The position numbers were made by a program, and so were the translations under genes. A stretch of 22,632 nt of DNA from JACZST01 sp036985755 (GTDB taxonomy: Bacteria > Actinomycetota > Acidimicrobiia > Spongiisociales > UBA5794): positions 1-22,632 of the forward strand of contig BTQG01000034.1 of the NCBI GenBank assembly GCA_036985755.1, written 5' to 3'. How positions within the stretch are numbered: position 1 is the stretch's first letter; each line of letters starts with the position of its first letter. This document shows, one piece after another, positions 1 to 7,101 of this stretch. A model generated the notes under the pieces. It was not told the origin of the DNA. It did no database searches and saw only the letters and a list, made by a program, of their open reading frames with translations.

Positions 1-46
1 CCGCCCTCTCAAGGCGGTAGCGTGGGTTCAAATCCCATCGGGGCTA
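1..46 (+). tRNA. tRNA-Glu(CTC), 3' part (5' end outside window)
   Basis: The window opens inside a tRNA. Bases 1-5 and 13-17 form a perfect 5-bp anticodon stem around a 7-base loop whose anticodon (8-10) is CTC, reading GAG (Glu). A 4-base variable loop (18-21) follows. The T arm has stem 22-26/34-38 and loop TTCAAAT (27-33). The 3' acceptor strand is 39-45 and the discriminator base is A46. The anticodon arm and 4-base variable loop match bacterial tRNA-Glu closely. No CCA is encoded (CGA follows). The D arm and 5' acceptor strand lie upstream of the window. Confidence 0.93.
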
Positions 47-56
47 CGAATCTGTC

Positions 57-107
57 CGTCGTACGTGCTTGGGCATACCGCCACGGTATATCCAGACACG
101 TACGACG
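57..107. other. Nested inverted repeat between tRNA-Glu and SDR gene
   Basis: A perfect 11-bp inverted repeat (57-67 with 97-107) encloses a second 6-bp hairpin (75-80 with 84-89, loop CCA), separated by a symmetric internal loop of 7 bases on each side. It lies between the tRNA 3' end and the convergent SDR stop codon. No T-run follows on either strand, so it is not a classical intrinsic terminator. It may be a bidirectional transcript end, a structured RNA or a protein-binding site. Confidence 0.5.
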
Positions 108-117
108 AAATCGGGCG

Positions 118-846
118 TTAGATCTCGGCGGCGCCCCACACCGGGATCTCGGCTCCGTCGATGACGGCCGAACGATGGCTGGTGAGGAAATCGATGACGT
201 TGGCAATCTCCGCAGGTTTTGGCCAGTCCACGTATTCGGCATAGGGCAGCGCAGCCCGGGTGGTCGGGGTGTCGATCACCGAGGGCAGCAGCACGTTGCA
301 GGTCACGTTGGTATCAGACAGCTCGACGGCGACCGAGCGGCCCAGTGCCGCCACCCCGGCCTTGGCGATGTTGTACGCCGCCTGGCCGGTAGGGGTCACG
401 CTGGCGTGGCGACTCCCCATGAGCACGATCCTGCCCCAGTCCTGCTTTTTCAGGTGAGGGATCGTCGCCCGCACCGCGTTGAATGTCGAGCGAAGGTTGA
501 GGTCGATCATGCGATCGAACCGGACATCGTCGGTCTCTTCGACGTCCCTTCCCCCGCTCCACCCACCGACGAGACAGCACAGCACGTTGACGCCGCCGAA
601 AGCGTCGACGACCTCCTGGACGAATTTCTCCATCGATCGAGCGTCGGAGGCATCGACGCGGCTCAACAGCAGCTCGTCATCGGAAGCGTCGAGCTCCGAT
701 TCGAGCTGCGCTTCGAGCTCGGTGGCCTCCTCCGGCACCAGGTAGGTCACGCCGATCTTGAAGCTTCGCTGAACGAGCAGCGGCAGCAGTTCTCTACCAA
801 CAGATCCGGTCCCGCCGGTGACAATGGCGACGTTCGACGTGTTCAT
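118..846 (-). CDS. SDR-family NAD(P)-dependent oxidoreductase
   Basis: A 242-residue short-chain dehydrogenase/reductase. The N-terminal Rossmann motif TGGTGSVG is at residues 10-17. The catalytic set is Asn117, Ser145, Tyr158 and Lys162, with YNIAK at the active site and the usual Ser-13-Tyr-4-Lys spacing. The usual NNAG motif is replaced by CLVGG (91-95), which is atypical. Length is normal for classical SDRs. The start is ATG at 846; a TAGGCT hexamer at 857-862 would give a very short leader. It is convergent with the tRNA and on the same strand as cofC, 77 bases downstream of that gene. The substrate cannot be inferred. Confidence is high for family, low for reaction. Confidence 0.9.
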   Translation of the reverse strand: MNTSNVAIVTGGTGSVGRELLPLLVQRSFKIGVTYLVPEEATELEAQLESELDASDDELLLSRVDASDARSMEKFVQEVVDAFGGVNVLCCLVGGWSGGRDVEETDDVRFDRMIDLNLRSTFNAVRATIPHLKKQDWGRIVLMGSRHASVTPTGQAAYNIAKAGVAALGRSVAVELSDTNVTCNVLLPSVIDTPTTRAALPYAEYVDWPKPAEIANVIDFLTSHRSAVIDGAEIPVWGAAEI

Positions 847-923
847 CGGATTCCGCAGCCTAGTAAGCAGTTCTGATTGGGCCCCGAGCCGTCGGTCTCA
901 GCAGCGAGGCTCCCTTGAGCGGC

Positions 924-1496
924 TCATCGGAATCCCAGTCTCCGCATCGCATCGAGATCGGAAGGGCGGTCGAGATCGAGGGCGAGGCCGGGGCGAATCA
1001 GGACCGCGGCGTTGGGCGCCGCGGCGAGGTGGCGGCGGAAACTTCCGACGCCGTAGGCGAAAGGAAAGGTTGGCGACGAGCCGCCGATCAGGCTGGTACC
1101 GCCGTCGTGGGACGGTGCCAGCACGTGAGTTGCGGAGGCGAGGGCGTGTCGTACCGCGACCACGTCCCCGGCGGTGATCAACGGCAGATCGGCGTGGACC
1201 ACCATCCATGCGCCATCGGCCTGTGCGATCCCGGCTGCGGCTGCAGCGTTGAGACCGGGCGGGTCGGGCTCATCGACCAAGCGGAAGTTCTGCTGCGACG
1301 CCCACTCGCCAACGGAGGCATCGCCGGTTACTACGGCCACATCGACTCCGGCTCTCCGCAGTGCATCGGTGGTGCGCCCGGCGAGCCGCAGCATCAGAGC
1401 GGCCCGGCGATCGGCAGGCAACGCCCCGGCGAGCCGCGACATCCCCGCAAAGGATCTGATGGGCACAAGTGCGGTGACTGTCATAGGCGGTTGCAC
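924..1496 (-). CDS. cofC: 2-phospho-L-lactate/phosphoenolpyruvate guanylyltransferase (F420 biosynthesis)
   Basis: About 190 residues, matching the CofC/FbiD family, which joins GTP to 2-phospholactate (or phosphoenolpyruvate in actinobacteria) to make the guanylated precursor of coenzyme F420. Visible family signs are the N-terminal VTALVPIRSFAGMSRLAG stretch (nucleotide-binding loop), the VVHADLPLI core with its acidic pair, the AYGVGSFRRHL segment and the DLDRPSDLDAM tail. Start is uncertain: GTG at 1496 has a GAGG ribosome site 8 bases upstream; GTG at 1505 and ATG at 1484 are in frame. It follows the aminotransferase stub by 13 bases and may be co-transcribed with the permease. An F420/LLM-type oxidoreductase at 20044 is a plausible cofactor user in the same window. 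Confidence 0.87.
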   Translation of the reverse strand: MQPPMTVTALVPIRSFAGMSRLAGALPADRRAALMLRLAGRTTDALRRAGVDVAVVTGDASVGEWASQQNFRLVDEPDPPGLNAAAAAGIAQADGAWMVVHADLPLITAGDVVAVRHALASATHVLAPSHDGGTSLIGGSSPTFPFAYGVGSFRRHLAAAPNAAVLIRPGLALDLDRPSDLDAMRRLGFR

Positions 1497-1509
1497 CGTT
1501 CGCACCTCA

Positions 1510-1680
1510 CTAGGGCAGCGTGTCGATCACGTCGAGGGCGCCAGCTATGTCGTCGGACGTGTTGTAGAGATGCGGCGAGAAGCGAACCAGATCGCGTCGC
1601 TGGGAGACGATGACCCTGGCATCGTTGAGGCCTTCGGCGACGGCAACCGATCGGATGGGCAGGACCGTCGCGACGGTCAT
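1510..1680 (-). pseudogene. C-terminal remnant of a class V aminotransferase (cysteine desulfurase-like fold)
   Basis: An open stretch of about 56 residues ends in VSQRRDLVRFSPHLYNTSDD and ALDVIDTLP. This closely resembles the C-terminal small domain of class V PLP aminotransferases (isopenicillin-N epimerase/kynureninase/SufS-like proteins, which end in an RxSPHxYNTxxD motif). The catalytic lysine and PLP-binding large domain, normally about 300 residues upstream, are absent: the DNA immediately upstream is the intact 3' end of the ABC permease (stop at 1694-1696). I read this as a deletion that fused the gene's tail to the permease operon. A short translated product from ATG 1680 is possible but would have no aminotransferase activity. 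Confidence 0.72.
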
Positions 1681-1693
1681 CGTTGGCGATTCG

Positions 1694-2488
1694 TCAATAC
1701 CCTGGCACGGAGATCCGCTTTTCATACCAGCGCAACAGCAGGCTCAGGCTGACCGTCAACGTCAGATATAACCCGGTCAGGATCAGATAACCCTCGAGGA
1801 AGGCGAAGGATCTTCCGGTCCACAACTTGGTCATCTGGGTCAGCTCTCGCACTGCGATCAGCGAAACCAGCGACGAGTCTTTGAGCAAGGCGATGAGGTC
1901 GTTGCCAAGGGCCGGCATGACGTTCCTGATGGCCTGTGGCAGGACGATGAATCGCATCACCTGGCGCTTGGACAAGCCGACCGATGCACCTGCCTCCTTT
2001 TGGCCGGTTGTGACCGACTGGATTCCAGCGCGGAAGACCTCGGCGATGAAGGCGGCGTAGATGATACCGAGGGCGAGAGTGCCCCGATAGATGGAGGCCG
2101 GCCTGAACCCAATGTAACTAGAAAGCTCCCCGAACCCCACGATCGATATCAAGAGGATGGTGACGAGCACCGGCACGCCCCTGATCACCTCGATGTAGTA
2201 CATGGCGAGGTTCTTGAGCACGGTGTTGGTGGAAAGACGGGCCAACCCAATTATGAGACCGAGGCCGAGCGCAAGGACGAAGCCGCCGAGGGTTACCAGC
2301 AGCGTGAACGACAGCCCGCCGATGATGAACTCGAAACCCTCACGCCATCTTTCCTTTGTCAACACCTGGAAGGCGATCAGCGCCACGGTGGCGATGATTC
2401 CCACCAGCCACCAGGGGAAGCCGGACGCCCAACTACCCGTACTACCCGGTGGTCCGGCCTCGACGGTTTGCTGGTCGGTCGCAGTCAC
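1694..2488 (-). CDS. Amino-acid ABC transporter permease (HisM/GlnP family)
   Basis: A 264-residue inner-membrane permease for a polar amino-acid importer. After a Gly/Pro-rich N-terminus there is a first membrane segment at about 27-43, then several more at about 60-82, 107-120 and 138-152, plus a C-terminal one near 232-252. The EAA loop that docks the ATPase is clear: EAGASVGLSKRQ beginning at residue 165 and continuing to LPQAIRNVMPALGND. The start is GTG at 2488 with an AGGAGG site 6 bases upstream. The binding protein gene lies 115 bases upstream on the same strand, with a strong hairpin between them. No ATP-binding subunit gene is next to it, so it must be supplied from elsewhere or has been lost. 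Substrate unknown. Confidence 0.92.
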   Translation of the reverse strand: MTATDQQTVEAGPPGSTGSWASGFPWWLVGIIATVALIAFQVLTKERWREGFEFIIGGLSFTLLVTLGGFVLALGLGLIIGLARLSTNTVLKNLAMYYIEVIRGVPVLVTILLISIVGFGELSSYIGFRPASIYRGTLALGIIYAAFIAEVFRAGIQSVTTGQKEAGASVGLSKRQVMRFIVLPQAIRNVMPALGNDLIALLKDSSLVSLIAVRELTQMTKLWTGRSFAFLEGYLILTGLYLTLTVSLSLLLRWYEKRISVPGY

Positions 2489-2557
2489 GGTGTCCTCCTG
2501 TCATTGGGCCGGGTCAGCTTGGCAGAATCAACCTGGTGAGCCGCCGGTCCCTACACG

Positions 2558-2587
2558 CGAAACCGGGCCCCGCGGGGCCCGGTTTCG
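2558..2587. terminator. Perfect 30-base palindrome between binding-protein and permease genes
   Basis: CGAAACCGGGCCCC (2558-2571) is exactly mirrored by 2574-2587, giving a 14-bp GC-rich stem with almost no loop. It lies 16 bases after the binding-protein stop codon. In the direction of transcription (minus) no T-run follows, so it probably acts as a partial terminator or as an mRNA 3'-end stabiliser that lets the binding protein be made in excess over the permease, a common arrangement in ABC importer operons. Confidence 0.65.
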
Positions 2588-2603
2588 TTCTTTGCCGCTG
2601 TTT

Positions 2604-3404
2604 TTACGGAGACTCGAACTCGACGAACCACTTGAACCCCAATTCGTCGAGGAACCCGTCGTCCGCCATCTCCTTCAACACCTTGTTGACCGGGTCGATC
2701 AGGTCACTGTCTTTCGCATAGATGAACCCCAGCGGGTCGCTCTGCAACGACTCATCGATCAACTTGAGCTCGTCGGCGTTCACGCCCTTGAAGCCCTGCC
2801 CGGCGGTGTCGTCGATGATCACCGCATCGACGTCGCCGCTGATCAGCGCCTGGACGGCCACTCCGAACACGTCGAAGGCGTCGATGCGGCCCTCACCGCC
2901 GAGGATCTCCGCACCGAGGTTGTAGTTGGTCGTCCCGACTTGCGTGCCGAGCCTGGCATCCACATCATCGATGAAAGCCTGGACGGTTGGGTACCGGTCC
3001 TCATCGAGGCGGACCATCAGCTTCTGCTGGACCGTCATATAGGGATCGGAGAAGGCGACGGTGTCCTTCCGTTCCTCGGTGATCGAGATCCCGTCACCGG
3101 CAGTGTCGTACACGCCTTGGCCGGTCTCGATGATGAGGTCCGGCCACACCGCTTCGACAAACTGGGCCGTGCAGTTGAGCCGGTTGCATATCTCCCGCCA
3201 CACGTCGTAGTCCCAGCCTGCCCCGTCGCTCTGCCCCTCGGGGATGTAGTTGAACGGTGGGTACGCGTTCTCGACCGCCACCGTGACCGTCCTCCCGCCG
3301 AGGTCGCCGTCGGCGGAACCGCCGGTGTCGTCGTCGCTGGCGCACGCCGCCGCGACGAGAGCAAAAGCGACGATCGGTAACAGTAATTTCAAATGCCTTC
3401 GCAT
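2604..3404 (-). CDS. Amino-acid ABC transporter solute-binding lipoprotein
   Basis: A 266-residue family 3 (polar amino acid) binding protein. The first 22 residues form a lipoprotein signal: Met-Arg-Arg, a hydrophobic core, then the lipobox VAAAC with Cys21, followed by an Asp/Gly-rich tether. The mature part has the two-lobe fold signature: VAVENAYPPFNYI near the start, the DLIIETGQGVYDTAGDGISITEER region, FSDPYMTVQQKLMVR, and a C-terminal helix ending EMADDGFLDELGFKW. The start chosen is ATG 3404, with GAGGAGG 5 bases upstream; an in-frame extension to 3491 would destroy the signal peptide. It pairs with the downstream permease. A long palindrome spans its probable transcription start. Ligand not determinable. 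Confidence 0.92.
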   Translation of the reverse strand: MRRHLKLLLPIVAFALVAAACASDDDTGGSADGDLGGRTVTVAVENAYPPFNYIPEGQSDGAGWDYDVWREICNRLNCTAQFVEAVWPDLIIETGQGVYDTAGDGISITEERKDTVAFSDPYMTVQQKLMVRLDEDRYPTVQAFIDDVDARLGTQVGTTNYNLGAEILGGEGRIDAFDVFGVAVQALISGDVDAVIIDDTAGQGFKGVNADELKLIDESLQSDPLGFIYAKDSDLIDPVNKVLKEMADDGFLDELGFKWFVEFESP

Positions 3405-3416
3405 GGTTCCTCCTCG

Positions 3417-3445
3417 TTTGCCTCGCCCGCCCGGGGCGAGGCAAA
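3417..3445. promoter_or_regulatory. 29-bp palindrome (possible operator) before the binding-protein gene
   Basis: TTTGCCTCGCCC at 3417-3428 is repeated inverted at 3434-3445 across a 5-base centre: 12 of 12 arm positions match. On the minus strand a TATCCT -10-like hexamer sits at 3448-3453, which puts transcription start at about 3441, inside the palindrome. That placement fits a repressor operator at least as well as a leader hairpin. The gene's Shine-Dalgarno follows directly. The pyruvate kinase promoter lies 50 bases away on the other strand. Confidence 0.55.
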
Positions 3446-3447
3446 TC

Positions 3448-3453
3448 AGGATA
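3448..3453 (-). promoter_or_regulatory. Putative -10 element of the ABC importer operon
   Basis: TATCCT on the minus strand fits TANNNT and lies just upstream of the palindrome. No convincing -35 was found at 16-18 bases upstream, so this is only a plausible promoter. Confidence 0.35.
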
Positions 3454-3495
3454 ATCGAAGCCGTCACGGAGTGCAGGCAACCCTCGCCCACCGTT

Positions 3496-3501
3496 TAGGG
3501 T
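3496..3501 (+). promoter_or_regulatory. Putative -10 of leaderless pyk transcript
   Basis: TAGGGT is followed by exactly six bases and then the ATG of pyruvate kinase, so transcription would start at the A of the start codon. No clear -35 is seen. The same geometry recurs at several other genes in this window. Confidence 0.5.
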
Positions 3502-3507
3502 GGCGGT

Positions 3508-4938
3508 ATGAGGAGAAAGACAAAGATCGTCGCCACGCTCGGGCCGGCCGTTGACTCCGAGCAGGGAATTCGGGAGCTGATCGAGGCCGGGCTCAACGTG
3601 GCGCGGTTCAATTTCTCCCACGGCGATCACGACGGTCACCGCCGGCGTTTTACCTGGGTCAAGGAGACGGCCGAAGAGCTCGGCCTCCCTATCGCCACGC
3701 TTCAGGACATCCAGGGCCCAAAAATCCGGGTCGGCACCTTTCCCGGCGGCGGGGTGGAGCTCGAAACCAACTCGACGGTGTCACTCGTTGCCGGCGAGGG
3801 CGAGGGGGATGCACAAACGCTCCATGTCGCCTACCTGGACTCGGTCGACTTGGAGCCGGGGGCGCGGATCCTGTGCTCCGATGGTGTCATTGCTCTCGAG
3901 GTGGTCGCCGTCGGCAGCCATAGGGCCGAAGCCAGGGTGATCCAGGGTGGAGAACTGCTGGACCACAAGGGGGCGGCGTTTCCAGGATCACCATCGACGG
4001 TGCCGGTCATCACCGCCAAGGACGAGGAGGATCTTCGCTTCGGGCAGGAGCTCGGCTTCGACTTCGTGGCCGCATCCTTCATCTCCTCTGCTGAGGATAT
4101 CCGCACGATCCGGCCCTACGTCGGGGAGGCATCGATCATCGCCAAGATCGAGTCGGAGCTCGGCTATCGCAACCTCGATGACATTCTCACCGTCGCCGAC
4201 GGGGTGATGGTGGCGCGTGGCGATCTCGGCGTCGAGCTCAGCCTGGAGTCAATCCCGCGAGCACAAAGCGAGATCCTGAACAAGGCGAACAGCGCAGGAA
4301 AGATCTCGATCACCGCCACCGAGATGCTCGAGTCGATGATCAGCAGCCCGCGCCCGACGCGGGCCGAGGTGACCGATGTCTACCGATCCGTGCTCGAGGA
4401 CACCGACGCCGTGATGCTGTCGGCGGAGACCGCGGTCGGCGACTACCCGGTGCGTGCGGTCATCGCGATGGATGTCATCTGTCGTGAGGCCGAGGTGAGC
4501 CCTGACTTCGGCAGGGATCCTGGGGCATCGAACCTCGCCGACCGCGCCCCATTTGCCTCTGCCGTTGCCCAGGCATCCGTCGACACCTCGAACCGGCTGG
4601 GCGTGGACACCATCGTTGCTTTCACTGAAACCGGGTCGACGGCGAGGTTGCTCTCCAAGTACCGGCCCCGCGCCGATGTGTACGCCTACACCGCGCACGA
4701 ACGGACCTATCGCAGGATGGCCCTGTACGGGGGCATCACGCCGCTGCCGTCGCCGCCGCACCATTCGACCGACGACATGCTCAAATTCAGCGAGGAGGAT
4801 TTGATGGAGCGGGGGATCGTCAGCCAGGGCGAGGCCGTCATCATGGTGGCGGGCACCCCACCCAACATCCGAGCAACCACCAACCTGATGAAGGTACATC
4901 GCGTCGGCGCCACGACCGAAGGACTGCCCGAGCACTAA
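3508..4938 (+). CDS. pyk: Pyruvate kinase
   Basis: A 476-residue pyruvate kinase, converting phosphoenolpyruvate and ADP to pyruvate and ATP in the last step of glycolysis, in the cytosol. Motifs seen in order: N-terminal KTKIVATLGPA; NVARFNFSHG (substrate/K+ site); the B-domain lid at about 70-165; the family signature IIAKIESELGYRNLDDI around the catalytic Lys; VMVARGDLGVEL (Mg2+ and substrate); TATEMLESM; and a C-terminal regulatory domain ending with GTPPNIRATTNLMKVHRVG. Length is normal. The ATG at 3508 is placed six bases after TAGGGT, so the mRNA may be leaderless; the GGGTGGCGGT before it is only a weak ribosome site. It is divergent from the ABC importer and convergent with the VanW gene 26 bases away. 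Confidence 0.97.
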   Translation: MRRKTKIVATLGPAVDSEQGIRELIEAGLNVARFNFSHGDHDGHRRRFTWVKETAEELGLPIATLQDIQGPKIRVGTFPGGGVELETNSTVSLVAGEGEGDAQTLHVAYLDSVDLEPGARILCSDGVIALEVVAVGSHRAEARVIQGGELLDHKGAAFPGSPSTVPVITAKDEEDLRFGQELGFDFVAASFISSAEDIRTIRPYVGEASIIAKIESELGYRNLDDILTVADGVMVARGDLGVELSLESIPRAQSEILNKANSAGKISITATEMLESMISSPRPTRAEVTDVYRSVLEDTDAVMLSAETAVGDYPVRAVIAMDVICREAEVSPDFGRDPGASNLADRAPFASAVAQASVDTSNRLGVDTIVAFTETGSTARLLSKYRPRADVYAYTAHERTYRRMALYGGITPLPSPPHHSTDDMLKFSEEDLMERGIVSQGEAVIMVAGTPPNIRATTNLMKVHRVGATTEGLPEH

Positions 4939-4964
4939 ATCGAGAGAGTCGTCAGCCTCTTCGC

Positions 4965-6992
4965 TCAGCCGCCCCCGCCCTCGCCTTCGCCTTCGCCCCC
5001 ACCGGGGTCTTCGTATACGCCGACGGTGAGGGTCACGCTGCCCCCGACCTCGACCCAGGTGCCCCTTCCCGGACTCACCGAAATCACGATGTCGTGCGAC
5101 GCCGGGTTGGTGACCGCGGTGTCGCTGCGAATCACGACGAAGCCGAGGCTGGCGAGAGCTGAGGCGGCGTCTGCATAACTTTGACCGCCGAGGCTCGGGA
5201 CCTGGATCGGGCAGTTCCGCGGTTCGCCGGTCACCATGCACGGGTGGACCGCGATCTCCTCGTTCAGTGTTCCGTACCTCCACCAGAAAGGCTCACGCTC
5301 CACGGTCCCATCGGGAGCGATGATCACGCGGGTTGAGGTGATGGTCCAGCCGTTCTTGCCCCGAACCGTGCGTCGCTCCTGGCCGGGGGCAAGGCCGTAT
5401 TCGTTGTCGACATCGGCCACGTATACCGTCTCGTACTCCTTGATGTTGCTGCGCTCGGACAGCTCGGCGTCACAGTCGAGCCCGCCGTTGTTGCCGTAGA
5501 TGCGCACGGTGATGACGCTGCTGCTGTATGCCGTCTCCACGATGAAGGGAGCAGCCGAGTTGTTGCCGATCTTCACATCCGGGCTCGGGAATCCGAGGGT
5601 GGCTTCACGAGCCTCCGGGTACCGTTCGAAGTACAGCGAGTGCGGCCGGTGCTCCACGTCTTTGTAACAGGCGAAGAAGGCAGCGTTGTACAGGGTCGTG
5701 GCAAACTGGCTCACCCCTCCGCCGATGTTTGCCGGGTTTCCCTCGCACACGATCGAGCCTCCGATGATGGCGCAATCTTCGAGGTAGCCCTTCTCCTCGG
5801 TGCGTTTGCCGGCGATTCCGTTGAGCGAGAACACCTGACCGGGAAGGGTCACAGCCCCGTCGACGGCATCAGCGATCAGGTGGATGTTGACCACCCGGTT
5901 GGTGCCGGGGGTGTTGGTGCTGAACTTACTGAGAAGACGCAACGGCCCGTAGGCCTCGGCCTCTTCGGTGGTGAAGGATGGAGCCGCTGCTTCGGCAACC
6001 GGGAAAATGCCGTTGCCGGACCCCAGTGCTGCGGCGAGCAGGGCCTCAGTAACGGCGGGGGAGTCCAGTTTCGTCCCGTATCGCGACGGGACGATGCTGA
6101 CGCTGTCGATCTGGGTATTCACCTTGTAGGTGGCGTCGACGGGAGGTAACTCGAACGAGTCGTGCAGTGGGTCGAGGATCTCGTTGACCACGTCCTCGTC
6201 GAGGACGACAACGATCTCGGCCGGGTCCTCGTGGACCTCGGTACCGATCGCCCTTGCGATGTCGGCGGCGAGAAAGGTCACGGCGAAACCGATCTCTTCG
6301 TTGGCGAGGGTGACGTCGGAGTTGATCGCCCTTCGCACCTGCCCCGCTGCCGCATCGACCTCGGAGTCCGTGATCACAGGCACCGAGGTCACAACCACCA
6401 GGGTGGTGCCGGTCGTTCGATCCAGCGTGCTGACGGCGTCGAACATCAGGTTGGCGCTGCGCTCGTCATCCAGCATGTCCCCCGTTCTCGGGTACTGGGT
6501 CTCCACCTCGCCGTCGGTTACCTCCACCGACCCCTCGAAGGCGGGGTTGGGTATGGCAGCCGTTTGCCAGGCCTCTAGCTGATCCGCTACGGCGGCGTCG
6601 TCCACGGTGGCGGGCAACGGGATGGTGATGGGCGTGGAGAACCCGCGCAGCCATGACCAGAACCGGGAGAGGCCTCCTCCGTCGCGGCGCTGGGTGATTG
6701 CTTCTTCCACGGCTGTGGCCTCGTCGACTTCGAGCTGGATCGAAGCGGGCACGAGTTGGAAGGTGGTCTCGTTGACGGTGAAGGCCGCAGGCGTAGCTCG
6801 CAACTCCTGTTCGTAGGCCTTCATGGCGAGCAAGGCGTCGTCGTAGGACAGCCCGCTGAGATCCACTTCTCCGACCGAGACGTTCCTCGGGATCTCACCT
6901 TCGGCAACGGATTCGTCCACCCAGAACACGCCGACCGGCAGCAGAAAGAGCGCGATCGGCGCCAGCGCGAAAAGGGCGAAGCGTGGTTTCAG
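4965..6992 (-). CDS. VanW-family membrane-anchored envelope protein with C-terminal PASTA-like domain (copy 1)
   Basis: About 675 residues if translation starts at CTG 6990-6992. Order: N-terminal membrane anchor (about 4-24); two YoaR-type putative peptidoglycan-binding repeats (about 60-360); a VanW domain (about 356-501) with NIGGGVSQFATTLYNAAFF and REATLGFPSPDVKIGNN; a beta-rich linker; a PASTA-like domain QVPSLGGQSYADAASALASL; and a Gly/Glu tail. The nearest standard start, GTG 6927-6929, would cut away most of the hydrophobic anchor. CTG 6990 has a GGAG site 7 bases upstream, and the encoded N-terminus aligns with that of copy 2 (MPRAVRLTLFAV). It probably acts outside the membrane at the cell wall; biochemical function of VanW is not established. 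It lies 109 bases after copy 2, likely the same transcript. Confidence 0.88.
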   Translation of the reverse strand: MKPRFALFALAPIALFLLPVGVFWVDESVAEGEIPRNVSVGEVDLSGLSYDDALLAMKAYEQELRATPAAFTVNETTFQLVPASIQLEVDEATAVEEAITQRRDGGGLSRFWSWLRGFSTPITIPLPATVDDAAVADQLEAWQTAAIPNPAFEGSVEVTDGEVETQYPRTGDMLDDERSANLMFDAVSTLDRTTGTTLVVVTSVPVITDSEVDAAAGQVRRAINSDVTLANEEIGFAVTFLAADIARAIGTEVHEDPAEIVVVLDEDVVNEILDPLHDSFELPPVDATYKVNTQIDSVSIVPSRYGTKLDSPAVTEALLAAALGSGNGIFPVAEAAAPSFTTEEAEAYGPLRLLSKFSTNTPGTNRVVNIHLIADAVDGAVTLPGQVFSLNGIAGKRTEEKGYLEDCAIIGGSIVCEGNPANIGGGVSQFATTLYNAAFFACYKDVEHRPHSLYFERYPEAREATLGFPSPDVKIGNNSAAPFIVETAYSSSVITVRIYGNNGGLDCDAELSERSNIKEYETVYVADVDNEYGLAPGQERRTVRGKNGWTITSTRVIIAPDGTVEREPFWWRYGTLNEEIAVHPCMVTGEPRNCPIQVPSLGGQSYADAASALASLGFVVIRSDTAVTNPASHDIVISVSPGRGTWVEVGGSVTLTVGVYEDPGGGEGEGEGGGG

Positions 6993-7048
6993 GGCACAAC
7001 TCCAAGAGCGGGGCGGTTCGCTCGCCAGGGTACCGGGAGGGTGCGATA

Positions 7049-7097
7049 AGCAGGTGCGAGTCGTCAGTCGTCAGTTGGATCTGGGAGCTGGGAACTC
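7049..7097. repeat. Degenerate heptamer array between the two vanW-like genes
   Basis: Seven consecutive 7-base steps keep register from 7049: for example GCGAGTC (7056), GTCAGTC (7063), GTCAGTT (7070), then GGATCTG (7077), GGAGCTG (7084) and GGAACTC (7091). The array begins a few bases after the stop codon of the upstream vanW-like gene (7102-7104 on minus). The stretch 7051-7063 is identical to 15269-15281, and CTGGGAACT also occurs in the array at 19180-19207. Confidence 0.7.
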
Positions 7098-7101
7098 GTG
7101 C

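Noticed and set aside
1..107. Integration site (attL/attR) at tRNA-Glu
   Set aside because: No integrase gene and no second copy of the tRNA 3' end is present in the window.
22..876. 284-codon plus-strand frame over the first SDR
   Set aside because: High-GC shadow antisense to a clear SDR; starts inside the tRNA.
4966..5005. Hexamer-like repeat in the 3' end of vanW-like copy 1
   Set aside because: It is simply the codons of the Gly/Glu-rich tail; possible slippage but no separate element.
4249..5283. 344-codon minus-strand frame antisense to pyk
   Set aside because: Arg/His-rich shadow of high-GC coding DNA, overlapping both pyk and the vanW-like gene.
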